Part shown: piece after piece, positions 6,690 through 13,633 of the stretch | Position numbering within the stretch: position 1 is the stretch's first letter | How the letters are laid out: every line of letters begins with the position of its first letter | Origin: an uncultured Flavihumibacter sp. | GTDB taxonomy: Bacteria > Bacteroidota > Bacteroidia > Chitinophagales > Chitinophagaceae | DNA: 14,732 nt | Reading direction: 5' to 3' | NCBI GenBank assembly: GCA_946481605.1 | Contig: CAMLPA010000029.1 | Location: 1-14,732 of the forward strand | Notes under the pieces: model-generated | The model's database searches: none | Told to the model about the DNA's origin: nothing | The model's input: only the letters and a program-made list of their open reading frames with translations | Position numbers and translations under genes: made by a program

Positions 6690-7991
6690 CTATTTTAGGT
6701 TGGCGTAATCGAACGCCAGGTGTACCAATGCGAGCACGCCAAGTTTGAGCCCGCTTTCATCGATAAAGAATTCCGGCGTATGGTGGGAGGGGGCCTCCAG
6801 TTTGTTCTTCCCTTTCGGCATGCCACCCAGAAAGAGAAATAGTCCCGGCACTTTCTCCTGGTAAAAAGAGAAGTCTTCAGCTCCGGTGCGTGGAACAGCA
6901 AGCACAACGTGCTCAGCTCCTGCGGTCTTCTTCAAAGAGGAAAGCATTTTCTCCATTAACGCGGGATCATTGTAAGTAACAGGGTACCTGTTGGAGTAGG
7001 GGATCTTCACCTCAACCGATGCTCCCGCGGCCTCACCTGTTTTTACCGCGATGTCCTTTATTCTTTGCACGATCATTTTTTCATCCGCTTCACTCAGGAA
7101 GCGCAGTGTGCCCGTCATTTCCACCTGCTCCGGAATAATGTTGAACCGGTTCCCGCCATGAATGGTGCCGATGGTGACCACTCCTGCATTTTCGGTGACA
7201 TTAAGGTTCCTGCTCACGATGGTTTGCAGGCTGTTCACAATTTGAGCCGCAGTCACCACGGGGTCTACGCCCTGCCATGGATATGCGCCGTGTGCCTGTT
7301 TGCCTTTCACCGTAATCTTCAGGTCGTTCACACCAGCCATAGTACCTCCCGGCCGGTAAGCAATATTGCCTACCTCGCTTTGCGCGTCCATGTGCAGGCC
7401 GAAGATGACATTGGGCCTGGGATTTTCCAGTACACCTTCTTTTACCATCAATGCTGCACCACCTTCTTCGCCCACCGGTACGCCTTCTTCCGCAGGTTGA
7501 AAGATGAATTTTATGGTGCCTTTCAATTCTTTTCTAAGTGCGGCAAACACCTCGGCTGCACCCATCAGCATGGCAACATGGGCATCGTGACCACAGGCGT
7601 GCATCACGCCGGTTTGCTGACCATTGTAAGTTGTGGTGACTTTCGATGCGAACGGAAGTCCTGTTCTTTCCGTTACCGGCAATGCATCCATATCCGCGCG
7701 GAGCGCGATCACCGGGCCGGGCTTATCACCTTTTAATATACCTACCACCCCGGTTTTCGCCACGTTTCTTTTCACTTCAATTCCCAGCGTTTCCAGGTGT
7801 TTGGCAATAAGTTCGGCGGTACGGAATTCCTGGTTGCCGAGTTCGGGGTTTGCATGGATATCCCTTCTCCAGGCGATCACCTTTTCTTCCACCTTATCGG
7901 CCCCGGCATTGATTTTTGCACGGATGTCTTTTTCCTGTGCGTTTCCCTGTATGGCCAGCAACAGGAATAAAGCACTTATTATTTTTCTCAT
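6690..7991 (-). CDS. Exported M20-family amidohydrolase
   Basis: This 433-residue metallopeptidase of the M20D (hippurate hydrolase / N-acyl-amino-acid amidohydrolase) type should split an amide bond in an N-acylated amino acid or similar small amide. An N-terminal signal peptide (LFLLLAIQGNAQ, cleavage near residue 19) places it in the periplasm, unlike most M20D enzymes, which are cytoplasmic. Family motifs are in order: WRRDIHANPELG (41-52), ALRADMDALP (96-105), HACGHDAH with metal ligands Cys133 and His135, QPAEEG with Glu168 and Glu169, GLHMD with His200, the dimerisation domain (about 220-335), and SHHTPEF with His404. All metal-site residues are present, so it should be active. It lies 17 bp after the SDR-like gene on the same strand, probably in one transcript. 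The natural substrate is not evident. Confidence 0.93.
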   Translation of the reverse strand: MRKIISALFLLLAIQGNAQEKDIRAKINAGADKVEEKVIAWRRDIHANPELGNQEFRTAELIAKHLETLGIEVKRNVAKTGVVGILKGDKPGPVIALRADMDALPVTERTGLPFASKVTTTYNGQQTGVMHACGHDAHVAMLMGAAEVFAALRKELKGTIKFIFQPAEEGVPVGEEGGAALMVKEGVLENPRPNVIFGLHMDAQSEVGNIAYRPGGTMAGVNDLKITVKGKQAHGAYPWQGVDPVVTAAQIVNSLQTIVSRNLNVTENAGVVTIGTIHGGNRFNIIPEQVEMTGTLRFLSEADEKMIVQRIKDIAVKTGEAAGASVEVKIPYSNRYPVTYNDPALMEKMLSSLKKTAGAEHVVLAVPRTGAEDFSFYQEKVPGLFLFLGGMPKGKNKLEAPSHHTPEFFIDESGLKLGVLALVHLAFDYANLK

Positions 7992-8008
7992 GTCAGTTGT
8001 TTACAACC

Positions 8009-8797
8009 CTATAGACCGGCCAAACGTCCACCATCCACCGGCAGGTTAACGCCGTTGATGTAGGCTGCAGCCGGGCTGCAAAGGAAGGCTACCGCCGCCG
8101 CGAACTCTTCCGGTTCTCCCAGTCTTTTTACCGGGATAAGTTCCGCATTCTTCTCCATGATCTTTTCTGTGGTGGTTCCCGCCGTCTCCGCCTGTTTGCC
8201 GAAAAGGTAGTTTAGTCTGCCGGTTTTGGTAAAGCCCGGTAACACATTGTTTACCGTAATTCCAAAGGGCCCCAGTTCTCCAGCCAGTGTTTTGCTCCAG
8301 TTGGCCACTGCGGCTCTGACGCTATTCGAAATTCCGAGTCCGGCGATCGGTTCTTTCACAGCCGTAGACAATATATTTATGATCCGCCCGAACCCTTCTT
8401 TTTTCATGCCTTCCACCACGGTTTGCACCAGCAGGTGCGCGGTAATGAGGTGCGACCGGAATGCGGCTTCCAGTTCCATGGCCGGAGTACTGAGCAAAGG
8501 CCCTGATGATGGCCCTCCTGTATTGTTCACCAGAATATCCACGCGTTTATCTGCTCCCAGGTATGCTTTCACTTGTTTTACCAATTCATCCGGCTGCATC
8601 GTATCCGCTATTATATAATGGTGCATTTGTTTCAACCCTGTATCAAGGGTTTGCTGCACGCGTTTCAGGTTCTCTTCATTTCTTGCCAGCAAAATAACAT
8701 TCGCACCCAATTGTGCCAGTTCCTGCGCTACTGCCGCGCCAAGTCCCTGAGAGGCGCCGCCTACCAAAGCCGTTTTTCCCGAAAGATCAAGGTTCAT
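8009..8797 (-). CDS. SDR-like protein (BKR-like) lacking the catalytic Tyr/Lys
   Basis: The 262-residue product has the fold markers of short-chain dehydrogenases: an N-terminal dinucleotide loop GGASQGLG (13-20), NNTGG (91-95), RIINILSTAV with Ser144, NNVLPGFTKT (183-192) and a C-terminal INGVNLPVDGG. The catalytic YxxxK is replaced: the expected Tyr is Ser157 and the expected Lys is Arg161 (SNSVR). The glycine loop starts with Gly rather than the usual Thr-Gly. These features fit the subgroup described as beta-ketoacyl reductase-like SDRs without a complete catalytic tetrad, so it is usually over-annotated as an oxidoreductase. It precedes the exported amidohydrolase by 17 bp and is probably co-transcribed with it. 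Function cannot be assigned. Confidence 0.9.
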   Translation of the reverse strand: MNLDLSGKTALVGGASQGLGAAVAQELAQLGANVILLARNEENLKRVQQTLDTGLKQMHHYIIADTMQPDELVKQVKAYLGADKRVDILVNNTGGPSSGPLLSTPAMELEAAFRSHLITAHLLVQTVVEGMKKEGFGRIINILSTAVKEPIAGLGISNSVRAAVANWSKTLAGELGPFGITVNNVLPGFTKTGRLNYLFGKQAETAGTTTEKIMEKNAELIPVKRLGEPEEFAAAVAFLCSPAAAYINGVNLPVDGGRLAGL

Positions 8798-8981
8798 CTT
8801 AAATGCTTTTGATGCAATTTACTATTAAAACCTTCTGCCACATATCCGTGTTTTCCTCCACTACTCTGTTGTTTTCACTGTATTTATGCCGGCCAAAACA
8901 CGGGAGCGCTATCTGATTAAAAAACGTTCAACCCAATTCTTTTCAAGCGTATTTCGTGAAAATTCATTGATTATAATGTAC

Positions 8982-9001
8982 TTATGATTGATCTATCATA
9001 A
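8982..9001. promoter_or_regulatory. 20-bp inverted repeat, possible operator
   Basis: TTATGAT (8982-8988) and ATCATAA (8995-9001) are perfect 7-bp arms around a 6-bp spacer. The size and symmetry suit a dimeric regulator. It lies about 120 bp before the discoidin transcription start and about 185 bp before the SDR start, so which gene it would control is unclear. Confidence 0.4.
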
Positions 9002-9053
9002 ATAAAGGAGTTGACTGCCCTTTTATCTCTCCCAAAAAATATCCTGCCTCCGT

Positions 9054-9072
9054 TGTTAATGACGGGTTAACA
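9054..9072. promoter_or_regulatory. TGTTAA-N7-TTAACA dyad, possible activator site
   Basis: Perfect 6-bp arms TGTTAA (9054-9059) and TTAACA (9067-9072) with a 7-bp spacer end 11 bp before the -33 element of the discoidin promoter. That is the usual place for an activator contacting RNA polymerase. Confidence 0.4.
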
Positions 9073-9083
9073 GGCGCTAAGTG

Positions 9084-9115
9084 TTTGCATGTACAGGTAG
9101 CTGGGTATACTTTTG
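9084..9115 (+). promoter_or_regulatory. Bacteroidota-type promoter of the discoidin gene
   Basis: TTTG (9084-9087) and TACTTTTG (9108-9115) are separated by 20 bp, matching both elements of the Bacteroidota housekeeping promoter. The predicted start is near 9120, leaving a leader of about 58 bases. Confidence 0.7.
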
Positions 9116-9177
9116 CACTGTACCCCGGAATAACCCCCGATTTAGCATCCCGGAAGTTGTTCTGAAAAAGTAGAAAA

Positions 9178-10665
9178 ATGATCCGTTCCCTGATTTACCC
9201 CCTCGTGGCAGGCGTTATGCTGCTTTCCTCCCTTTCAATTTCCGCGCAAAACATCGCGCTGGGCAAAAACGCCTTTTCTTCCTCGGATGAATGGGCCGGG
9301 AACAATCCATACCTCGCTGTGGATGGCAGGGGTAGTTCCAACGCCAACGGAACAGGCGGTTGCAACGGAGAATGTTCCCGCTGGGCAAGCGGTTTCAACG
9401 ATGACCAGTGGATTTATATCGATCTCGCCGCACAATACCAGCTTTCAGAAGTAAGGATTTATTGGGAGAATGCCAGCGGAAGGAATTTCCTGGTTCAGGT
9501 TTCCAACGATGCCAGCAACTGGACCACCGTACACACGGTTACCAATAACAATATTTATGTGAACAACTTTAACATGACCGGCCATACCGCCCGTTATGTA
9601 AGGATGTTCGGCCAAACACGCAATACAGGTTACGGCTTCTCGATCTGGGAAATGGAAGTGTACGGTACCCGCATAATGTCGCTGGGTTCCAACATAGCCC
9701 TGAGTGCCCCGGCTGTGGCTTCTTCCACCCAACATGGCGGAACCGTTGCGGCAAACGCGGTAGACGGATTCGGAAGCGGCTCCCAGGTAAATTATTATGG
9801 CGGCTGCACCGGTACATGTACACAATGGAGCAGCAATGGCGCGGACGACAACTGGATTTATGTGGATATGGGCAGCATTGTTACGCTTACAGAAGTAGTG
9901 CTGTTCTGGGAAGGACACAATTACCCCAGGAGTTTTCAGATACAGGTATCCAACGACGCTACCAACTGGACCACCGCAGCCACTTTGAACAATAATTATG
10001 GAACCGTAAACACCATGAACGTGTACGGTTCTTCAGGAAGATACGTGAGAATGTTGGGCGTTCAACGCAACAGCGGACACTACGCGCTTTATGAAATGCA
10101 GGTATATAACTTCGGTGGTACATTGCCGGTAGTGTTCGGAGATTTTACAGTGAAAAATTCGGGCCCTCACCATGAACTCAACTGGAAAGTGTTCATGGAC
10201 AGGAATACTATGTTTGAGATTGAAAAAAGTTCAGATGCGCGCAATTTCACCACCATCGGAAAAGTAGAAGGGAACGGCAGTACGCTTGAACAGGCTTATC
10301 AATTCATCAGTAAGTTTCCTTCAGGAAAAACATATTACAGGCTGAAATATACGGAGCAGGGAAAAGCGCCTGCTTACTCCGAGGTGATTGCAACAGGCTA
10401 TGAAGAGAACGCGGAATTGAAGGTCTTTCCAAACCCGGTAACCGGCGGCAGTTTTCAGGTAAATCTGGGTGCAGCCGTAAAAGGAAGCGTGGAAATTTCC
10501 ATCTTCAATAATGCCGGCATGCTGGTGCAGCAGGAACGCCTGAAACTTGGCGGCGCAAGCCAGATCACCATTCAGAAAAGGGCCACGCTCGTTCCCGGCG
10601 TGTACAACCTCCAGATCGCTGAAAACGGGAACCTGCGCCACACCAGGCTGCTGATCGCACGATAA
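9178..10665 (+). CDS. Secreted protein with two discoidin-like (F5/8 type C) domains and a T9SS sorting tail
   Basis: The 495-residue product starts with a signal peptide (cleavage near SAQ, residue 24). Two carbohydrate-binding-like discoidin repeats follow, at about 25-162 and 171-311. They share an NIALG/NIALS opening, an AVDG turn, WIYIDL/WIYVDM, QVSNDASNW/QVSNDATNW and ARYVRM/GRYVRM. Each has the same insertion with a Cys pair before a Trp: Cys62/Cys66 and Cys210/Cys214. Next comes a fibronectin-like segment (about 317-405), typical before sorting tails in this phylum. Residues from about 412 form a type A Por secretion tail with FPNPV and VPGVYNLQI. The protein should leave through the type IX system and sit on the surface or outside, binding glycans. 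No catalytic domain is present. It has its own promoter and terminator, so it is a single-gene unit. Confidence 0.92.
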   Translation: MIRSLIYPLVAGVMLLSSLSISAQNIALGKNAFSSSDEWAGNNPYLAVDGRGSSNANGTGGCNGECSRWASGFNDDQWIYIDLAAQYQLSEVRIYWENASGRNFLVQVSNDASNWTTVHTVTNNNIYVNNFNMTGHTARYVRMFGQTRNTGYGFSIWEMEVYGTRIMSLGSNIALSAPAVASSTQHGGTVAANAVDGFGSGSQVNYYGGCTGTCTQWSSNGADDNWIYVDMGSIVTLTEVVLFWEGHNYPRSFQIQVSNDATNWTTAATLNNNYGTVNTMNVYGSSGRYVRMLGVQRNSGHYALYEMQVYNFGGTLPVVFGDFTVKNSGPHHELNWKVFMDRNTMFEIEKSSDARNFTTIGKVEGNGSTLEQAYQFISKFPSGKTYYRLKYTEQGKAPAYSEVIATGYEENAELKVFPNPVTGGSFQVNLGAAVKGSVEISIFNNAGMLVQQERLKLGGASQITIQKRATLVPGVYNLQIAENGNLRHTRLLIAR

Positions 10666-10689
10666 AAGGACGGTTCATATATCATCAGA

Positions 10690-10718
10690 CCGCATCTCTT
10701 AAAAGGATGCGGTTTTTT
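10690..10718 (+). terminator. Intrinsic terminator after the discoidin gene
   Basis: CCGCATC (10690-10696) pairs perfectly with GATGCGG (10706-10712), followed by six T. It lies 24 bp after the stop codon. Its T-run also overlaps the region where the next gene's promoter should be. Confidence 0.92.
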
Positions 10719-10767
10719 GTTGCTGCTTACGGCGTATCTTGGTTGCTCAATCACTTATCATTCTATC

Positions 10768-11487
10768 GTGAAAAATGTACTTATTCTCGGCGCCAATTCA
10801 GATGTGGCGAAACAGGCACTTCTGCTGTATGTGAAAAAGGGATATACCGTAATGGCCGCTTCGCGGAGTACTGCTGAACTGGAGGCCTTCGTTCACCAGC
10901 ATCTCCAGGGCACTGATCGTGTGCAGGTGCTTTATTTTGACGCAGTAGATACGGCGGGGCACAGGCGTTTTTATGAACAACTTCCCGCAAAGCCTTCCAT
11001 TGTGGTATATGCCGCGGGATTCCAGGTTACGAACGATCAGGCGTTGGTTGATTATGCGGGTACACTTCGTATGATGCAGGTACATTATTGCGGGGCAGTT
11101 TCTATACTGAATATCATCGCGATGGATGCGGACAACACAGTATTGGAGCGGATAATAGGCTTGTCTTCATTGTCTGGTGTGCGGGGCCGTAAAAGCAATT
11201 TTGTGTATGGCAGTACGAAGGCTGCTTTCACGCAATACCTCGCGGGATTAAGGCAATATTTATTTGAAAGGAAAATTGTTGTAAATGTGATTGTGGCGGG
11301 CTACATCAGGAGTAAAATGACAAAAGGCCTGGACCTTCCTGAACATCTGATGCTTGAACCTTCTTATGTGGCGAAAGCGATAGTGGAGGCTGGTGCAGGG
11401 TTTACAATAGTGCCAGGGTTTAAGTGGAAAATTATTTATACTATTTTAAGAATACTGCCGGAGGGACTGGTGGCTAGGTTGCCGTAG
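10768..11487 (+). CDS. Classical SDR family oxidoreductase (DprE2-like)
   Basis: The 239-residue product starts at GTG (10768); no ATG precedes the conserved VLILGANSDVAK, and this start gives the normal SDR opening (M)KNVLILGANSD. The cofactor loop GANSDVAK (8-15), VVYAAG (79-84), the active-site LSS (Ser133/Ser134) and YGSTK (Tyr147, Lys151) are all intact, so it should be an active NAD(P)H-dependent reductase. The glycine loop GANSDVAK and the C-terminal hydrophobic stretch ILRILPEGL recall DprE2-like ketoreductases that act with an FAD oxidase on polyprenyl-linked sugars. No such partner is in the window, so the substrate is uncertain. It appears monocistronic. A TATCTTGG at 10735-10742 may be its -7 element, with TTTG 15 bp upstream inside the preceding terminator. 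Confidence 0.88.
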   Translation: MKNVLILGANSDVAKQALLLYVKKGYTVMAASRSTAELEAFVHQHLQGTDRVQVLYFDAVDTAGHRRFYEQLPAKPSIVVYAAGFQVTNDQALVDYAGTLRMMQVHYCGAVSILNIIAMDADNTVLERIIGLSSLSGVRGRKSNFVYGSTKAAFTQYLAGLRQYLFERKIVVNVIVAGYIRSKMTKGLDLPEHLMLEPSYVAKAIVEAGAGFTIVPGFKWKIIYTILRILPEGLVARLP

Positions 11488-11521
11488 CCTCACCCCAACC
11501 CCTCTCCCGGGGGGAGAGGGG
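11488..11521 (+). repeat. GC-rich palindromic intergenic element
   Basis: CCTCACCCCAA runs into a perfect 10-bp stem, CCCCTCTCCC (11499-11508) with GGGAGAGGGG (11512-11521), around a GGG loop. It begins right after the stop of the SDR gene. From memory, hairpins of the CCTCACCCC-CCTCTCCC type recur between genes in many bacteria, so it is probably one copy of a dispersed repeat. It could also end transcription, but no T-run follows on the plus strand. Confidence 0.6.
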
Positions 11522-11750
11522 CATCACGAGATGGGACCGGTAAGCGATGATGTATGGTTTACTGTGCTCAATACGCCAGCTCAAACAATGCGGTTTAGAC
11601 TAAGGATTTAGCTGCTAGAAATGTTTTGTACTCGTATCTACAAAAACAAAAAGCAATAGGCAAAGCCACCATATAAACTTCCTGTACTTACTTAGGTTAT
11701 GGTTGGATATCCTTAATAGCGGGCTTGTTAATGAATTTTTATAACGGAAG

Positions 11751-11787
11751 GTTAAACCATTTCGTTTTACGAAAACCCGTTAAACCA
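11751..11787. promoter_or_regulatory. Paired GTTAAACCA motifs flanking a small hairpin
   Basis: GTTAAACCA occurs at 11751-11759 and again at 11779-11787, 28 bp apart in the same orientation. Between them lies TTCGT-TTT-ACGAA (11761-11773). The second copy is 6 bp upstream of TACACTTG (11794-11801), a possible -7 element. A regulator binding the two half-sites on one face of the DNA is a reasonable inference. Confidence 0.4.
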
Positions 11788-11819
11788 AAAGGATACACTT
11801 GCTTCATACCACCAAATCA

Positions 11820-12656
11820 ATGGTTATGAATACAAGTAAGTTACTCCTTGGTATGATGGTTTTTACCACCTTAAACGCAGATACTGCTTCGGCACAAAGC
11901 CGCCGTTCTTCCGAAAGATATGCTTCTCCCAACGAACAGTTCAGCCTGGAAGGCGTTTTGGATATGTTCAAACGGTCGTCTACACCCGAAGCTTTCGAGC
12001 AGATGCTGAATACTCCTGACAACGATGTGAACAACCTGGACCTCGACAGGAACGGTGTTACGGATTACATCCGTGTGGTGGAACGCATGGAAGGAGAGGA
12101 TCATCTCTTTGTTCTGCAGGTGCCTTTCAGCCAGGATGATGCACAGGATATCGCCGTGATTGAACTGGAGCGAACGGGGCGGGAGAGCGCCATGATCCAG
12201 ATCGTGGGTGATGAGGAATTATTCGGCGACGATAATATTGCTGAACCTTTTGAAGAAGAACGCCGGTCCAATTATTTTCAGCCGCAAGGGGGCAATGGAT
12301 ATGGTCCAGATGCGTATTTCCCGGAATATGCCCCCGACAGGATCGTGGTAAATGTATGGTCATGGCCGATTGTAGTGAGGGTGTATGCGCCGCATTACCG
12401 TCCATGGGTATCGCCCTGGGGCTGGAACCGTCGCCCGGTTTGGTACCGTCCGTGGAGGCCTGTTCCGGTGCAGGTGTTTTATCCGAGACGCAGTCATTAC
12501 CGCCCGCAGTATGTGATCGTGCACCAGCACCGTACCGTAAGGTCGCACCGTTATTACACGCCCATGCGCACACGTTCAACGAGGGTTACTACTTACCATG
12601 GACACAACGGGCATAAGGTACGCGTGGTGCGTACGCCCGGAAGAAAAAGAGGATAG
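11820..12656 (+). CDS. Exported Bacteroidota-conserved protein with EF-hand-like loop and Trp/Arg/Pro-rich tail
   Basis: The product of about 278 residues has a signal peptide ending ASAQ (residue 26). A conserved globular region (about 40-135) follows: FSLEGVLDMFKRSSTPEAFE, then NNLDLDRNGVTDYIRV, then HLFVLQVPFSQDDAQDIAVI and SAMIQIVGDEELFG. I recognise this as a widespread but uncharacterised Bacteroidota family. Asp74, Asp76, Asn78 and Asp82 form a DxDxNGxxD calcium-binding-like loop. The C-terminal ~100 residues are low in complexity and rich in Trp, Arg, Pro, Tyr and His (VYAPHYRPWVSPWGW, VWYRPWRPVPVQ), and end strongly basic. Exported with this tail, it may associate with the envelope or a polyanion. 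Starts at 11820 and 11826 are both possible; an in-frame TTG at 11799 overlaps the putative -7 element. A terminator follows the stop. Confidence 0.82.
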   Translation: MVMNTSKLLLGMMVFTTLNADTASAQSRRSSERYASPNEQFSLEGVLDMFKRSSTPEAFEQMLNTPDNDVNNLDLDRNGVTDYIRVVERMEGEDHLFVLQVPFSQDDAQDIAVIELERTGRESAMIQIVGDEELFGDDNIAEPFEEERRSNYFQPQGGNGYGPDAYFPEYAPDRIVVNVWSWPIVVRVYAPHYRPWVSPWGWNRRPVWYRPWRPVPVQVFYPRRSHYRPQYVIVHQHRTVRSHRYYTPMRTRSTRVTTYHGHNGHKVRVVRTPGRKRG

Positions 12657-12674
12657 TTGGTGTTGGATAAAGAA

Positions 12675-12706
12675 GAAGCCCTGGCTGGATGCCGGGGCTT
12701 CGTTTT
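12675..12706. terminator. Shared bidirectional terminator between convergent genes
   Basis: An 11-bp stem, GAAGCCCTGGC (12675-12685) with GCCGGGGCTTC (12691-12701), has one T-G wobble and a 5-base loop, followed by GTTTT on the plus strand and TTCTTT on the minus strand. It sits in the 63-bp gap between the stops of the exported protein gene and the DUF1338 gene and can serve both. Confidence 0.85.
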
Positions 12707-12719
12707 AGTGATTGTTCTC

Positions 12720-13628
12720 TCATTGTTCCCGCTCGGTTTGCGTACTGTAAGTGCTTTCAAATATTTTATCGGCGTTACCGGCTTCAAATCCTTCGCGGCG
12801 GTGTTCCCTTTGAATTGCTTCCTTCGGAAGGTGCGCGAATTCAGGGAGTACTCTTCGCTCAGCGAATTCGACATACGAACCCGGGATCATCATTTTTTCT
12901 CCGCCGGAGAAAGTAGCTTCTACTTTACCCGCAACGGTGGCGCTTTGCAACAAACCTCCGTCAGGACTTTGTTTGATCTTTCCGCCCGAATCATTCAGGG
13001 GAAACCCGTGTTGTTCCAGGAACGTATTGAACTGAGCCACGGTATTGTAGCCTTCCGGAAGATTGTGTACGGAGATGGTGAAATGGTTCAGGTAATACCG
13101 GTTGTAGATCACCCATGCTGCATATTCGCTTTCTGCCGAAAGTGTTTTGTAATCTTCCAGCGTTGGCGTGCGCCACAAGGCGCTGTGCAGGAAATGGTCT
13201 ACGGCTTTTCCATCGTTCAGGTCAAGAGCATCTACGGGATCGGAAACGACTTCATCCGTATAAGAGCGGATGATCCTTTGTGCTTCGGCCGAAAGATCGT
13301 TCACACGCAGTTCACTCACGAATATCCGGGGATAATGCGGTTCGGGCGGTGCGTACCAGAATGCGTTGAGTTTTTTCTCCGCAAAATGATAAGCGTCTCT
13401 TTTGGTATAGCCGTAATGGAGGAATAGCTTTTCGAAAGACTGAATACCCAGTTGCGGCACACCCATGGTGCGGAAGGCGATATGGTCGTTTTCGATAGCA
13501 GAAGCATCGCTGATAATACCTTCTTTCACCATAGCATCGGTGATGGCTTTTACATGTGGTACACGTTCGCGGTAGCGCTCCATCAGTCCGTTCAGTACAA
13601 AATCCAGTGGTGTATTTGCTGTTGCCAT
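12720..13628 (-). CDS. DUF1338 protein, HglS-like 2-oxoadipate dioxygenase/decarboxylase family
   Basis: The 302-residue product belongs to DUF1338, whose characterised bacterial member HglS (YdcJ family) is an Fe(II) enzyme converting 2-oxoadipate to 2-hydroxyglutarate in lysine breakdown. Expected residues can be placed: His49 in ENDHIAFRT with Arg53 four residues on (as His/Arg in HglS), His182 in NHFTISVHNL, and Glu254 in PGSYVEFAERR, giving a His-His-Glu metal site. It is shorter than Pseudomonas HglS (about 460 residues), matching the compact form seen in plants and many bacteria. It starts 5 bp after the stop of a saccharopine dehydrogenase-family gene, so the two are surely co-transcribed, which supports a role in lysine / 2-aminoadipate catabolism. 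The exact substrate is inferred. Confidence 0.88.
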   Translation of the reverse strand: MATANTPLDFVLNGLMERYRERVPHVKAITDAMVKEGIISDASAIENDHIAFRTMGVPQLGIQSFEKLFLHYGYTKRDAYHFAEKKLNAFWYAPPEPHYPRIFVSELRVNDLSAEAQRIIRSYTDEVVSDPVDALDLNDGKAVDHFLHSALWRTPTLEDYKTLSAESEYAAWVIYNRYYLNHFTISVHNLPEGYNTVAQFNTFLEQHGFPLNDSGGKIKQSPDGGLLQSATVAGKVEATFSGGEKMMIPGSYVEFAERRVLPEFAHLPKEAIQREHRREGFEAGNADKIFESTYSTQTEREQ

Positions 13629-13633
13629 GTCCC

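Larger units (their letters stand above)
8798..9177. other. Gene-free divergent intergenic region
   Basis: This 380-bp stretch separates the start of the minus-strand SDR-like gene from the start of the plus-strand discoidin gene. It is AT-richer than its surroundings. I see two inverted repeats (8982-9001 and 9054-9072) and one strong plus-strand promoter (9084-9115), but no credible small gene, RNA gene or riboswitch. No convincing promoter was found for the minus-strand gene. Confidence 0.7.
11488..11819. other. Gene-free intergenic region
   Basis: This 332-bp stretch between two plus-strand genes contains a GC-rich hairpin element at its left end (11488-11521) and a pair of GTTAAACCA motifs around a small dyad near its right end (11751-11787). 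The middle is AT-rich. I found no credible small open reading frame, RNA gene or attachment site in it. Confidence 0.7.

Noticed and set aside
7065..7736. 223-codon plus-strand open frame opposite the amidohydrolase gene
   Set aside because: It is antisense to the M20 metal-binding core and rich in His/Cys/Phe, as expected for a shadow frame.
8798..8900. Promoter for the minus-strand SDR-like gene
   Set aside because: TAAATTGC near the start loosely resembles a -7 element, but too many positions mismatch and no -33 element was found.
12657..13427. 256-codon plus-strand open frame opposite the DUF1338 gene
   Set aside because: The minus strand encodes DUF1338 with its metal-site residues; the plus-strand translation is a shadow.
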